A DNA stretch of 64,000 nucleotides from Calidifontimicrobium sp035325925 (GTDB lineage: Bacteria > Pseudomonadota > Gammaproteobacteria > Burkholderiales > Burkholderiaceae_C): positions 1 through 64,000 of the forward strand of contig NZ_DAOKZA010000015.1 in assembly GCF_035325925.1 (NCBI RefSeq), read 5' to 3'. Positions 8,039 through 15,900 of the stretch are shown here, piece after piece. The position numbers and the translations under genes were made by a program. Under the pieces are notes generated by a model. It had not been told where the DNA came from. It saw only the letters and a list, made by a program, of their open reading frames with translations, and searched no databases. Position 1 is the first letter of the stretch. Every line of letters starts with the position of its first letter.

Positions 8039-9694
8039 ATGGACAGTGCCGTTTCGAGCCTGCTGGGCGCCTTCCTGCTGTCGATCATCGGGCTGCTGGT
8101 CTTCATCTGGTCGCTGCGCAAGGGCCTGCTCGTGGAGAACCCGCGGGCCGCCTCGGCCATCTTCGCCCGGGGCGAGGTCGGCCACACCGACGATCCGGCA
8201 CTGACCCCGACCGCCCGGCGGCGCTTTCAGGCCGCGGCCACCGAGCCGGGTGATGCCCGCCACGTGCCCGACGCGCAGGAGATCGCGGACCGCATCGCCG
8301 CGGACCGCTCCAGCGCCTTCCCGGTCTTCATGTTCATCGCCTTTGCCTGCCTGTGGCTGCTGCTGGGCGGCATCGCGGGACTGACGGCCTCGCTGAAGCT
8401 GCACTGGCCCGACTGGCTGGTGAGCGAAGCCTGGATGACCTTCGGGCGCATCCGCACCGTGCACCTGACAGCCGTGCTCTACGGCTGGATCACCAACGCC
8501 GAGTTGGCGATCATCATCTGGCTCATGCCGCGCCTGCTGCGCCGGCCGCTGATCGGCAGCATGTGGATCATGATCGGCGGCGCGCTCGTCAACGTGGCGA
8601 TCGCCAGCGGCATCGGCGCCATCGGCGCGGGCTGGACCGACGGGATGGAATACCTGGAGATGCCCTGGCAGATCGGCATCTTCTTTGCCGCCGGCATGGT
8701 CTGCATCATCGTCCCGGTGATGTACACGCTGGTCAACCGCAAGGTCGAGTCGCTCTACGTGACCACCTGGTACCACACCGCCGCCCTGCTGTGGATCACG
8801 ATGCTGTTCATCGTCGGCAAGATGCCCGGTGTGCACTTCGGCGTGCAGCAGGCGGCGATGAACTGGTGGTACGGCCACAACGTCCTGGGCCTGTGGTTCA
8901 CGCCCGTGGCCGTGGGCGCCATCTACTACTTCCTGCCGAAGATCATCGCGCGGCCGATACGCTCGTACAACCTGTCGATCCTGGGTTTCTGGACGCTGGC
9001 CTTCTTCTACGCGCAGGTCGGCGGGCACCACCTGGTGGGCGGGCCGGTGCCGGGCTGGCTGGTCACGCTGTCCATCGTGCAGAGCATGATGATGATCGTG
9101 CCGGTGCTGGCGTTCGGCATCAACATGGCGCTGACGATGAACGGACGCATGCGCCTGGCACGGTACTCGCCGACGCTGCGTTTCGTGATGTTCGGCGGCG
9201 CCATGTACCTGCTGTCTTCGCTGCAGGGCTCCTTCGAGGCGCTGCGCTCGGTGCAGCAGGTGGCCCACTTCACGCACTTCACCGTGGCCCACGCCCACCT
9301 GGGCGCCTATGGCTTCGTGACCATGGTGTTGTTCGGGGCCATCTACTTCATGATGCCCCGCATCCTGCACTGGGAGTGGCCGTTCCCGAAGCTCATCTCG
9401 TGGCACTTCTGGCTGGCGGCCATCGGCATCGCGACCTACTTCGTGGGGCTGACCTACGGCGGCTGGCTGCAAGGGTTGGCCATGCTCGACGAGGCGCGGC
9501 CGTTCATGGACTCCGTGGCGGTGACCATCCCGTGGCTGCAGTGGCGCAGCGTCGGCGGCGCGCTGATGGTGGCCAGCCACCTGGTCTTCGTGGGCCACTT
9601 CCTGGCCATGGCCCTGCGTTTCGGGCCCGACCGTGTCGGTGCCGCGCTGTTCAGCCAACGACACCGGGTCCCGGAGCTCGCCCATGGAGAATGA
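8039..9694 (+). CDS. ccoN: cbb3-type cytochrome c oxidase subunit I (CcoN-like), with extra N-terminal segment
   Basis: Haem-copper oxidase catalytic subunit, 551 residues, inner membrane. Ligands typical of C-family oxidases are present: the low-spin haem His in RTVHLTAVLYGW, CuB His in WWYGHNVLG, the helix-7 Tyr and His-His in FFYAQVGGHHL, and the haem His pair in HFTVAHAHLGAYGF. The first 100 residues are unusual: a transmembrane helix (FLLSIIGLLVFIWSLRKG) and a charged linker precede the normal first CcoN helix, somewhat like a fused CcoS/CcoQ-type small subunit. The start ATG at 8039 is preceded by GAGGGGG. The stop overlaps ccoO by 11 bases. Confidence 0.88.
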   Translation: MDSAVSSLLGAFLLSIIGLLVFIWSLRKGLLVENPRAASAIFARGEVGHTDDPALTPTARRRFQAAATEPGDARHVPDAQEIADRIAADRSSAFPVFMFIAFACLWLLLGGIAGLTASLKLHWPDWLVSEAWMTFGRIRTVHLTAVLYGWITNAELAIIIWLMPRLLRRPLIGSMWIMIGGALVNVAIASGIGAIGAGWTDGMEYLEMPWQIGIFFAAGMVCIIVPVMYTLVNRKVESLYVTTWYHTAALLWITMLFIVGKMPGVHFGVQQAAMNWWYGHNVLGLWFTPVAVGAIYYFLPKIIARPIRSYNLSILGFWTLAFFYAQVGGHHLVGGPVPGWLVTLSIVQSMMMIVPVLAFGINMALTMNGRMRLARYSPTLRFVMFGGAMYLLSSLQGSFEALRSVQQVAHFTHFTVAHAHLGAYGFVTMVLFGAIYFMMPRILHWEWPFPKLISWHFWLAAIGIATYFVGLTYGGWLQGLAMLDEARPFMDSVAVTIPWLQWRSVGGALMVASHLVFVGHFLAMALRFGPDRVGAALFSQRHRVPELAHGE

Positions 9695-10331
9695 AGTCAA
9701 GCTCACGGCCGGCGCGATGGTGACCTTCGCCATCGCCGTCTCGGCGCTGGTCATCGTGCCGTACCTGCAGGTGCGCGACGTGAAGGCACCGCAGGGGCTC
9801 GCTCCGTACACCAGCGCCGAGCTGCGCGGGCGCGCCAGCTACATCGCCAACGGCTGCATGTATTGCCACACCCAGCAGCCGCGTTCGGCGAGTTTCGCTC
9901 CCGACGCCAAGCGCGGCTGGGGTCGTGCCTCGGTGCCGGGCGACTACTTCTACGACAAGCCGCATCTGCTGGGCAGCATGCGCACCGGGCCGGATCTGCT
10001 CAACATCGGGCTGCGGCAGCCCAGCAGGGACTGGCACCTGGGCCACCTGTACCAGCCGCGCGCCTATGTGCCGGGGTCGATCATGCCGGCCTACCCGTAC
10101 CTGTTCGACGTCAAGGACGAGGCCGATCCGGGTGAGCAGGCCATCAAGCTGCCGCCGGGCCACGTCCCGCCGGGCAAGGTCGTGGTGCCCACGCCCGAGG
10201 CGCTGGATCTCGTGAAGTACCTGCAGGCGCTCAGGCGCGACTACCCGGTGCTGCCGCCCGAGCCGCACCAGGCCCCGGGGGCCAAGGCTTCTCCAGCGAC
10301 GCCGGAGCCCCGGCCCACGCCCGCGACTTGA
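9684..10331 (+). CDS. ccoO: cbb3-type oxidase mono-haem subunit (CcoO-like)
   Basis: 215 residues; an N-terminal membrane anchor (MVTFAIAVSALVIVPYLQV) then a periplasmic c-type domain with the haem site CMYCHTQQPRS and the Met ligand region GSIMPAYPYLF, both hallmarks of CcoO/FixO. The start ATG at 9684 lies inside the end of ccoN, so the two are translationally coupled. The Pro-rich C-terminus after residue 190 is a low-complexity tail. It passes electrons to the CcoN active site. Confidence 0.88.
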   Translation: MENEVKLTAGAMVTFAIAVSALVIVPYLQVRDVKAPQGLAPYTSAELRGRASYIANGCMYCHTQQPRSASFAPDAKRGWGRASVPGDYFYDKPHLLGSMRTGPDLLNIGLRQPSRDWHLGHLYQPRAYVPGSIMPAYPYLFDVKDEADPGEQAIKLPPGHVPPGKVVVPTPEALDLVKYLQALRRDYPVLPPEPHQAPGAKASPATPEPRPTPAT

Positions 10332-10344
10332 AAGCACGGTGACC

Positions 10345-10935
10345 ATGAGCCAGGAACCGGCCACGCGCGCACAGCAGCGCGAGAACGAAGACCCCGAAGA
10401 GGCCGTCCGCCCGATGCCCCTGGCCGCCCTGCTGGTGGCCGCCGGCATGGTGGTGTGGGCGGTGGTCTACATCCTGACCACCGAGCCTCTGAACCTGTCC
10501 TCCCTGGGCGATCAACGCACCCGAGCCGAGCTCTCCGCACCGGCGCAGGCGGCTGGCGCGGCGGTCGACGGCAAGGCACTGTATGCCGCGCAATGTGCCG
10601 CCTGCCACCAGGCCACGGGCGCCGGCCTGCCGGGCGTGTTCCCGCCGCTCGACGGCTCGGAGTGGGTGCGCGGCGAGCCGCGCGTGCTGGCCAACATCCT
10701 GCTGCACGGCGTCACGGGCGAGATCACCGTCAAGGGCAGCAAGTACCAGGGCGTCATGCCGGCCTTCTCGCAGCTGAGCGACTCCGAGCTCGCCGGCATC
10801 GCGAGCTTCATCCGCGGCAGCTGGTCCAACCGCGCCGGCGACGTGCCCGCCGAGCTCTTTGCCCGCGAGCGCAAGGACGGCCAGCGAACGACGCCGTTCG
10901 AGGGCGAGGCAGCCCTCGAAGCCCTGTCCCGGTGA
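10345..10935 (+). CDS. Membrane-anchored cytochrome c (CcoP-like role)
   Basis: 196 residues from the ATG at 10345 (a GTG at 10339 is also possible). One membrane helix (LAALLVAAGMVVWAVVYIL, about residues 25-45) is followed by a single class I cytochrome c domain: CAACH near residue 85 and a Met-ligand region QGVMPAFSQLSDSELAGIASFIR. Canonical CcoP has two haems; this has one, so if it replaces CcoP the complex has a shortened electron chain. The gene sits 13 bases after ccoO and 3 bases before the Sco gene. Confidence 0.85.
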   Translation: MSQEPATRAQQRENEDPEEAVRPMPLAALLVAAGMVVWAVVYILTTEPLNLSSLGDQRTRAELSAPAQAAGAAVDGKALYAAQCAACHQATGAGLPGVFPPLDGSEWVRGEPRVLANILLHGVTGEITVKGSKYQGVMPAFSQLSDSELAGIASFIRGSWSNRAGDVPAELFARERKDGQRTTPFEGEAALEALSR

Positions 10936-10938
10936 GCC

Positions 10939-11571
10939 ATGCTGCGCACCGCCGTCGCCAGCGCGCTGCTGCTGCTCGGCGGCTGGGCGGCAGCCGGCTG
11001 GCTGACGTACGACTTCCAGGTCTGGACCGACGAGGGTGCGCGCCGCCTCCAGGTGGCCCTGCGTCCCGTCGAAGCGCCGCCCGTGAGCGTGCAGGGTCCG
11101 GCGGGAAGCAGCCACCTCGCGGCCCTGCTCGCCGAGGTCGGCGGCGCCACGATCGTGAACTTCGTCTACACGCGTTGCGTGACGGTGTGTCTGTCGCTCG
11201 GCGGCGGCTTCCAGCAACTGCAGGCCGCGCTGCAGGCCGACCGCGCGGCGGGCAGCGCCTCCAGGGTCGGGCTGCTGTCGATCAGCTTCGACAATGCACG
11301 TGACGACCCCGCCGCGCTGCAGGCCTATGCGCAACGCCTGCGCGCCGACCCCGCACTGTGGCGCTTCGTGCGCGTGCCGGACACCGCCCAGCAGCAGCAC
11401 CTGCTGCGCACGCTGGGTGTGGTGGTGACACCCGACGGCCGCGGTGACTTCGAGCACAACGCCGCGCTGCTGGTGTTCGATGCGCGCGCGCGCATGGTGC
11501 GCATCTTCGATCTGGCCGAGCAGCAGCTGGCGCTGGACTTCGCGCGGCATCTGTCGGCCAGGTCGCCATGA
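10939..11571 (+). CDS. SCO1/SenC-like copper chaperone
   Basis: 210 residues, an N-terminal anchor or signal (ALLLLGGWAAAGWL) and a thioredoxin-like fold. The copper-binding CxxxC is present as YTRCVTVC, and the distal His appears in EHNAALLVF. Sco proteins deliver copper to oxidase CuA or CuB centres; here the partner is presumably the CcoN-like subunit in the same operon. The stop overlaps the next gene by four bases (ATGA). Confidence 0.85.
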   Translation: MLRTAVASALLLLGGWAAAGWLTYDFQVWTDEGARRLQVALRPVEAPPVSVQGPAGSSHLAALLAEVGGATIVNFVYTRCVTVCLSLGGGFQQLQAALQADRAAGSASRVGLLSISFDNARDDPAALQAYAQRLRADPALWRFVRVPDTAQQQHLLRTLGVVVTPDGRGDFEHNAALLVFDARARMVRIFDLAEQQLALDFARHLSARSP

Positions 11572-12167
11572 AACGCCTGGACTGCCGCCACGGCCACCAG
11601 CTTGCCCTGGCGCTCACCCTGCTGGTCGTGCTGGCCTGGCCCGGCGTGCGCCAGTGGCTCGAAGCCAGCATGTCGCGACACATGCTGCTGCAGTTCCCGC
11701 TGTGGATGGCGGCGGGCCACCTGCTGGCCGACGCGCTGCCGCGACGCGCGCGCGTCGCCATCGCCGGCAGCAACGCCCATGGCATCGCCGGCCTCGTCGG
11801 GGTGGTCGTGGTGCTGTCGGTGCTGATGGTGCCGCGCGTGCTCGATCTGGCGCTGCGCGACGCGGGCATCGAAGCCGCGAAGTGCGCGGGACTGCTGGTG
11901 GCCGGGGCCGCGCTGCGCGTGTCCTGGCGGCCTGCGGGGCTGGTGGTGCAGAGCTTCTTCCTGGGGATGCTGCTGCCCATGATGGTCGTCGTGGGCCAGC
12001 TGTACATCGACTCCCCGCTGCGCCTGTGCAACGCCTACCTGCTCGATGACCAGGTTCGCGTCGGGCGCGGGCTCATCGCCCTGGCGGCGCTGGTGGCCAT
12101 GGTCTGGCTGACGCAGGCGGCCTGGCGGCTGATGCGCAGCGAAGGGGCGCAACTGGCGCCACCCTAG
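11568..12167 (+). CDS. Integral membrane protein of the oxidase operon, function unknown
   Basis: 199 residues with about five hydrophobic segments (beginning at residues 12, 40, 68, 100 and 172 approximately). His and Met residues cluster in MSRHMLLQFPLWMAAGHLLAD, faintly like the His/Met pairs of CtaG-type or copper-handling membrane proteins, but I cannot assign a family. It overlaps the Sco gene (ATGA), so an assembly or copper-supply role for the oxidase is the simplest inference. Confidence 0.6.
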   Translation: MKRLDCRHGHQLALALTLLVVLAWPGVRQWLEASMSRHMLLQFPLWMAAGHLLADALPRRARVAIAGSNAHGIAGLVGVVVVLSVLMVPRVLDLALRDAGIEAAKCAGLLVAGAALRVSWRPAGLVVQSFFLGMLLPMMVVVGQLYIDSPLRLCNAYLLDDQVRVGRGLIALAALVAMVWLTQAAWRLMRSEGAQLAPP

Positions 12168-12174
12168 GGATCGC

Positions 12175-12189
12175 CACGACGGCCGTGGT
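12175..12189. terminator. Weak hairpin between convergent genes
   Basis: CCACG and CGTGG separated by 5 nt, between the plus-strand oxidase operon (ends 12167) and the minus-strand metallophosphoesterase (ends 12308). There is no T-tract, so this is only a possible bidirectional terminator. Confidence 0.25.
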
Positions 12190-12307
12190 CGCTGGCGCTG
12201 GCCTGACGCGGGACATCGGCGTCGGCCAGATCGACGTGTGCATGAGGGACGGGGCGCGCACCTGCACCGACGCGGACAAGGCGATGGCGCCGGCGAAGCG
12301 GCAGCCC

Positions 12308-13066
12308 TCAGGCGGGTATCTCGACCACGCAGTACGGGTCGAAGCGCGGGTTCTCCGGCGTGCCGTCGCGCGCGTAACCGCGCGGGTTGCTGAACACGCG
12401 GGTGGCGCCGATCGCATAGTCGACCGGGTAGTGCGTGTGGCCGTGGATCCACAGACCGGCGCCGGACCGCTCGACCAGCGCATCGAGGTTGGAGACAAAG
12501 GCGACGTTCAGCGGCGAGGCGGCGTGTTTCGGCTCGACGCTGCGCGCCGAAGGTGCGTGATGCGTGACGACCACGGTCGGTCCAGCCTGCCCGGCAAGCT
12601 GCTGCGACAGCCAGCCCGCCGCGCGCCGGCACAGTCGGCGGCAGTGTTCGGGCGTGAACGGCGCGCCGCCTTCGACCGCGATGCGCCTGAAGTCGGCGAT
12701 CAGCCGCGCCGCGGCCGCGCTCGCCTCGTCGCACGCGCGCGGATCGTCGAACAGCAGGAAGTCGGTCCACAACGTGGCGCCGACGAAGCGCACACCCTCC
12801 AGTTCGAGCGCGTCCTCGTCCAGCACGTGCACGTGCGTCGCCCGCGCCAGCGCACGCAACTCGGCAGCGACGGCGGGCAAGGAACCCCCGTAGTACTCGT
12901 GATTGCCGGGAACGTAGACCACCGGCTGCGCAAAGCCGAGAGCCCACTCGATCGCCTGTCGCGGCCGCGCGATGTCACCGGCGAGCACCACCACGTCGGC
13001 CGCGGTGCGCGGCACCTCCATCGGCGCGACGCTCAGGTGCAGGTCCGACAGGATCTGGATCTTCAT
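12308..13066 (-). CDS. Metallophosphoesterase (calcineurin-like)
   Basis: 252 residues from the ATG at 13066, whose ATGA overlaps the stop of the preceding gene. Metallophosphoesterase motifs are in order: SDLHL, AGDIARP (GDx), PGNHEYY (GNHE), VVTHHAPS and IHGHTH (GHTH). The reading frame is open far upstream, but that part is a shadow of the neighbouring gene. Proteins of this type hydrolyse diverse phosphoesters and the substrate is not predictable. It is last in a run of minus-strand genes led by an ECF sigma factor, though that may be chance. Confidence 0.88.
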   Translation of the reverse strand: MKIQILSDLHLSVAPMEVPRTAADVVVLAGDIARPRQAIEWALGFAQPVVYVPGNHEYYGGSLPAVAAELRALARATHVHVLDEDALELEGVRFVGATLWTDFLLFDDPRACDEASAAAARLIADFRRIAVEGGAPFTPEHCRRLCRRAAGWLSQQLAGQAGPTVVVTHHAPSARSVEPKHAASPLNVAFVSNLDALVERSGAGLWIHGHTHYPVDYAIGATRVFSNPRGYARDGTPENPRFDPYCVVEIPA

Positions 13067-13500
13067 TCGTAGCCGTGGAACGCTTCGGTTGCGATCCGCT
13101 GCGGCACGACACCGGCGAACTGCAGCGTCGCCTGCATCGCCTCGACCAGCGCCGGCGGGCCGACGACGCAGTACGTCGGCGCGCCCGGATCGCCGACCAC
13201 GCGCCTGAGCAGTTCCTCGTCGATCGTCGCGCCGACGCCGATCGGAAGCGACTCGAGCGCGCGCTTGTACGCGCTGTCGCGCAGCCTTGTCGCGATCGTC
13301 AGCTCGGGCTGGAACGGCGCGCTCACCAGTGAAAACGCATGGCATATGCCCGCCGCCGCACCCACCGGCACGCCGCTCAGGCACAGGTCGATCGCCTGGC
13401 CCGCGGTGTACTCGAATCCGCCGGGCCTGGCGAAGTGAAACGCCATCGTCCGATCCGCCACTTCCTCGCGTGCAATCAGCGTCGTCTCGAAAGTGCTCAC
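13063..13500 (-). CDS. Ferredoxin-NAD(P) reductase-like protein with in-frame internal deletion
   Basis: 145 residues where relatives have about 230. The N-terminal FAD half is complete (FHFARPGGFEYTAGQAIDL; HAFSLVSAPFQPELTIATR) and the C-terminal end of the NAD domain is complete (CVVGPPALVEAM, and the closing FHGYE). The stretch between, normally DGPFGSLTL through the GGIGITPF nucleotide loop and the next two strands, is missing: ATID is followed directly by EELLRR at residues 91-100 (about 13200-13231). Relatives have an ID pair on both sides of this segment, so a deletion between short repeats is likely. FAD might still bind; NAD(P) binding should be lost. Confidence 0.7.
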   Translation of the reverse strand: MSTFETTLIAREEVADRTMAFHFARPGGFEYTAGQAIDLCLSGVPVGAAAGICHAFSLVSAPFQPELTIATRLRDSAYKRALESLPIGVGATIDEELLRRVVGDPGAPTYCVVGPPALVEAMQATLQFAGVVPQRIATEAFHGYE

Positions 13501-13534
13501 GTCGTCTCCTTCATCGACCCGCGGCCACGCCGCG

Positions 13535-14758
13535 TCAGAGCGACTTCAGATGCTGGACCAGATCGGCCCGCTGCGCCGCCGTCAGCCCGAGCGCGAGCCG
13601 CGCGTCGTAACGCGCGACCACGTCGTCCAGCGTCGCCGCGGAGCCGTCGTGGAAATACGGCGGATGCTGCCAGACGCCGCGCAGCGGCGACGTGCGGTAC
13701 AACCTGGTCGCCGAGCGCGAGGCGTAGCTCGGCGATTCGGGCTCGGCCATCGAGTCGGCCGACGGATGCAGCCGCTGGTTCGCGTCGGTGAAGTGCGGTC
13801 CGCTGTGGCAGGTGGCACAGCGGCCGGCAGCCTCGAACACGAGCTTGCCGCGTGCCGCGACGGCTGCGTCGAAGCTGCCGGCGGGCGCCGCCGGCGCTTC
13901 GAGACTCAGCTGGTACGCCTGCAACGCCGGCAGCTTGCTGCCGACGAGCTCCACGTTGCCGTGCGTGACGCTCAGGTCCAGCCGCGGCTCGGTGAACGAT
14001 CCGAGCCCGCCCATCTCGACGACCGCGACATAGCGGCTCCAGTACGCGATCTCGCTGCCGTCGCCCGTGTACGTGATGCGCCCGATGCCGGCGAGTCCGT
14101 ACGCCGGCGGGATCACGACCGGCTTGTCCAGGCCATCGACGTTGTGGCCCGGATCGAACCTGCCCTTGCCCCACGAATTGAGCACAGCGGTGGTCGCCGC
14201 ATCGAGCGCAGGCGGCAGCGCGATGATCGCGCCGGGGTTCAGGTCGCGGTTCGGCCAGCCGTTCAACCGCTTGCCGATGCCGCGTGCGAACGAGTCGTCG
14301 ACCGTCGAGTGGCACAGCGCGCACGTGATACCGACGCGTTGGAGTCGATCGACGCCGCCGACCGTCTCCACCGTGCCCCTGACGCCGACGACCGCGTCGA
14401 GCTTCAGCAGCGCCAGCGTCGTGCCCAGGCGGCTCTGGAGGTCGACGCTGCCGTTGCGGATGCCGTCGACGACCTGCGGTGGCAGCGCGTCGGCATCGAC
14501 CTTCAGGCCGACCGACAGTGCGGTCAGCGGATCGACCGCCGCTTCGATCACCTCGTGCAGGCGCAGTGCATCGGTCCACTGCGCTTCGTCGCCGAAGGTG
14601 TCGAAGCGGAAGATCTGCCTGCCCTGCTCGACCAGCGCCGCCTGCTCGGCGGCGACCTCGTCCGACGAGCCGCCGCAGGCGCTCGCCGCCGCGGCGACGC
14701 CGGCCAGCAGCAGCGCGCGCACGACGCCGCTCACGAAAGGGGCGGAACATGGGTGCAA
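13535..14758 (-). CDS. Di-haem cytochrome c (cytochrome c peroxidase-like), predicted lipoprotein
   Basis: 407 residues. The hydrophobic N-terminus ends in AASACGGSS, a possible lipobox. Two haem c sites are present, CALCHS near residue 150 and CATCHS near residue 320, followed by the pattern PLRGVWQHPPYFHDGSAATL typical of the C-terminal domain of MauG/CcpA-like di-haem proteins. The long spacing between haems and the HPPYFHDG block favour a peroxidase-type or electron-transfer role in the periplasm. It lies 78 bases after the small cytochrome c gene and 34 before the deleted reductase. Confidence 0.8.
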   Translation of the reverse strand: MHPCSAPFVSGVVRALLLAGVAAAASACGGSSDEVAAEQAALVEQGRQIFRFDTFGDEAQWTDALRLHEVIEAAVDPLTALSVGLKVDADALPPQVVDGIRNGSVDLQSRLGTTLALLKLDAVVGVRGTVETVGGVDRLQRVGITCALCHSTVDDSFARGIGKRLNGWPNRDLNPGAIIALPPALDAATTAVLNSWGKGRFDPGHNVDGLDKPVVIPPAYGLAGIGRITYTGDGSEIAYWSRYVAVVEMGGLGSFTEPRLDLSVTHGNVELVGSKLPALQAYQLSLEAPAAPAGSFDAAVAARGKLVFEAAGRCATCHSGPHFTDANQRLHPSADSMAEPESPSYASRSATRLYRTSPLRGVWQHPPYFHDGSAATLDDVVARYDARLALGLTAAQRADLVQHLKSL

Positions 14759-14836
14759 GAGGTCCTCACGAGCGTTCTCCTCGTCGTTCGGTCGATGTCG
14801 GTCCGCCAGGCGCGCGAGGCACCGGCGCCGCCGCGT

Positions 14837-15241
14837 TCAACGGCTCGGGTGGCAGGTCGTTCCCGGGCGCGTCGCCTCGCGCAGCCAGGCGATCAGGTCG
14901 GCGCGCTCGTGCGCGTCGGCGATGCCCGCGTATCCCATCGTCGTTCCCGGAACGGCTTGCATCGGGTGCTGCAGGAACGTGTCGAGCGTGGCTTCGTTCC
15001 ACACGATCTTCGAGTCGCGCAGCGCCTTCGAGTAACCGTCGTAACCCGGCGCCGTGCCGGCCCGGCGTCCGAACAGCCCGCAGTGCTGCGGGCCGGTACG
15101 GTTGGCTTCGATCGAGTGGCACGCGATGCAGCGCTCGTACACCTGCCCGCCGCGCTGCAACGCTTGCGCGTCGGGCGCAGCGTGCGCTGCCGACAGCGAC
15201 AGCGCAGCGCAGGCGCAGGCCACGATCGCGCGCACGCTCAC
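14837..15241 (-). CDS. Small class I cytochrome c, secreted
   Basis: 134 residues if translation starts at the GTG at 15241, which overlaps the stop of the ferritin-like gene (GTGA); a second GTG at 15235 is possible. A Sec signal (IVACACAALSLSAAHA) precedes a compact c-type domain with CIACHSIE, NRTGP and a Met-ligand loop VPGTTMGYAG, close to mitochondrial-type or c2/c550 cytochromes. The translational coupling to the Tat ferritin suggests they act together in periplasmic electron flow. Confidence 0.82.
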   Translation of the reverse strand: MSVRAIVACACAALSLSAAHAAPDAQALQRGGQVYERCIACHSIEANRTGPQHCGLFGRRAGTAPGYDGYSKALRDSKIVWNEATLDTFLQHPMQAVPGTTMGYAGIADAHERADLIAWLREATRPGTTCHPSR

Positions 15242-15819
15242 GACACGAACGCCGAGGGCACCGGGTTCTCGCCGAGCACCTGCCGCAGCACCGCCCAGTG
15301 CATCGCTTCGTCGCCGAGGATGCTGGCGGCGACCTTCGCCAGTTCGCGCTCGGCAAACAGCGGCACCGCGCCGAGGTACGCGGACACCGCGCCCTTCTCC
15401 AGTCCCGCCGCGAAGCGCAGTACGTCGGCCTCGGACTCGAGCTTGTCGACCGGAAACATGTACTTCGCCTTCGCCGCCACCGGCTTGCCGCCGAGCTTGC
15501 GCACGGTGGCCTCGAGCGCGCTCGCGTGCTCCTTGTGGTGCCCCTGGAACTGCAGCGCGACCGCCAGCGCGGACTTGCCGAGCAGCCCGCTCTCGGCGCC
15601 GACCTGGTACGCGGCCACCGCCTCGAGTTCGGCGCCCAGCGCGGTGTTGAGGATGCGGATGTCGGCTTCGGCGACGCTGCCGCCGGCCTTGGCGGCGAGC
15701 GCCTCGCGCCCGCCGAGCAGCGCGACCGCCACCGCCGACAGCACTGCGCCGCCCGTGACGAGCGCGCGCCGGCGTGAGCGCAGCAGATGCGTGGGGGGAA
15801 GGACGAGCTGGTCGGTCAT
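15238..15819 (-). CDS. Tat-exported ferritin-like domain protein
   Basis: 193 residues from the ATG at 15819, preceded by GGAG at 7-nt spacing; the open frame upstream of this is created by the tandem hairpin repeat. The N-terminus has a twin-arginine signal (RSRRRALVTGGAV). The mature part is helical with Glu/His positions of a ferritin-like four-helix bundle (LEAVAAYQ, HHKEHASALE, EKGAVSAYLG, GDEAMHWAVL). This resembles the DUF4439-type periplasmic ferritin-like family, function unknown. Its place between an ECF sigma factor and a cytochrome c points to a redox or oxidative-stress role. Confidence 0.78.
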   Translation of the reverse strand: MTDQLVLPPTHLLRSRRRALVTGGAVLSAVAVALLGGREALAAKAGGSVAEADIRILNTALGAELEAVAAYQVGAESGLLGKSALAVALQFQGHHKEHASALEATVRKLGGKPVAAKAKYMFPVDKLESEADVLRFAAGLEKGAVSAYLGAVPLFAERELAKVAASILGDEAMHWAVLRQVLGENPVPSAFVS

Positions 15820-15837
15820 GACGGTCTCCGTTCGGTT

Positions 15838-15900
15838 CGAGAAACACCCGCGCATCAGTGCGGGTGAGGTCGAGAAACACCCGCGCATCAGCGCGGGCGA
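15838..15900 (-). repeat. Two tandem hairpin repeats (30-bp unit, 33-bp period)
   Basis: Copies at 15838-15867 and 15871-15900 are near identical, starting CGAGAAACACCCGCGCATCA. Each forms a 7-8 bp stem with an ATCA loop (CCCGCGC-ATCA-GCGCGGG in the second). The second copy contains the last codons and stop of the sigma factor gene. They sit in the leader of the ferritin-like gene and could act as terminator, attenuator or mRNA stabiliser. Confidence 0.6.
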
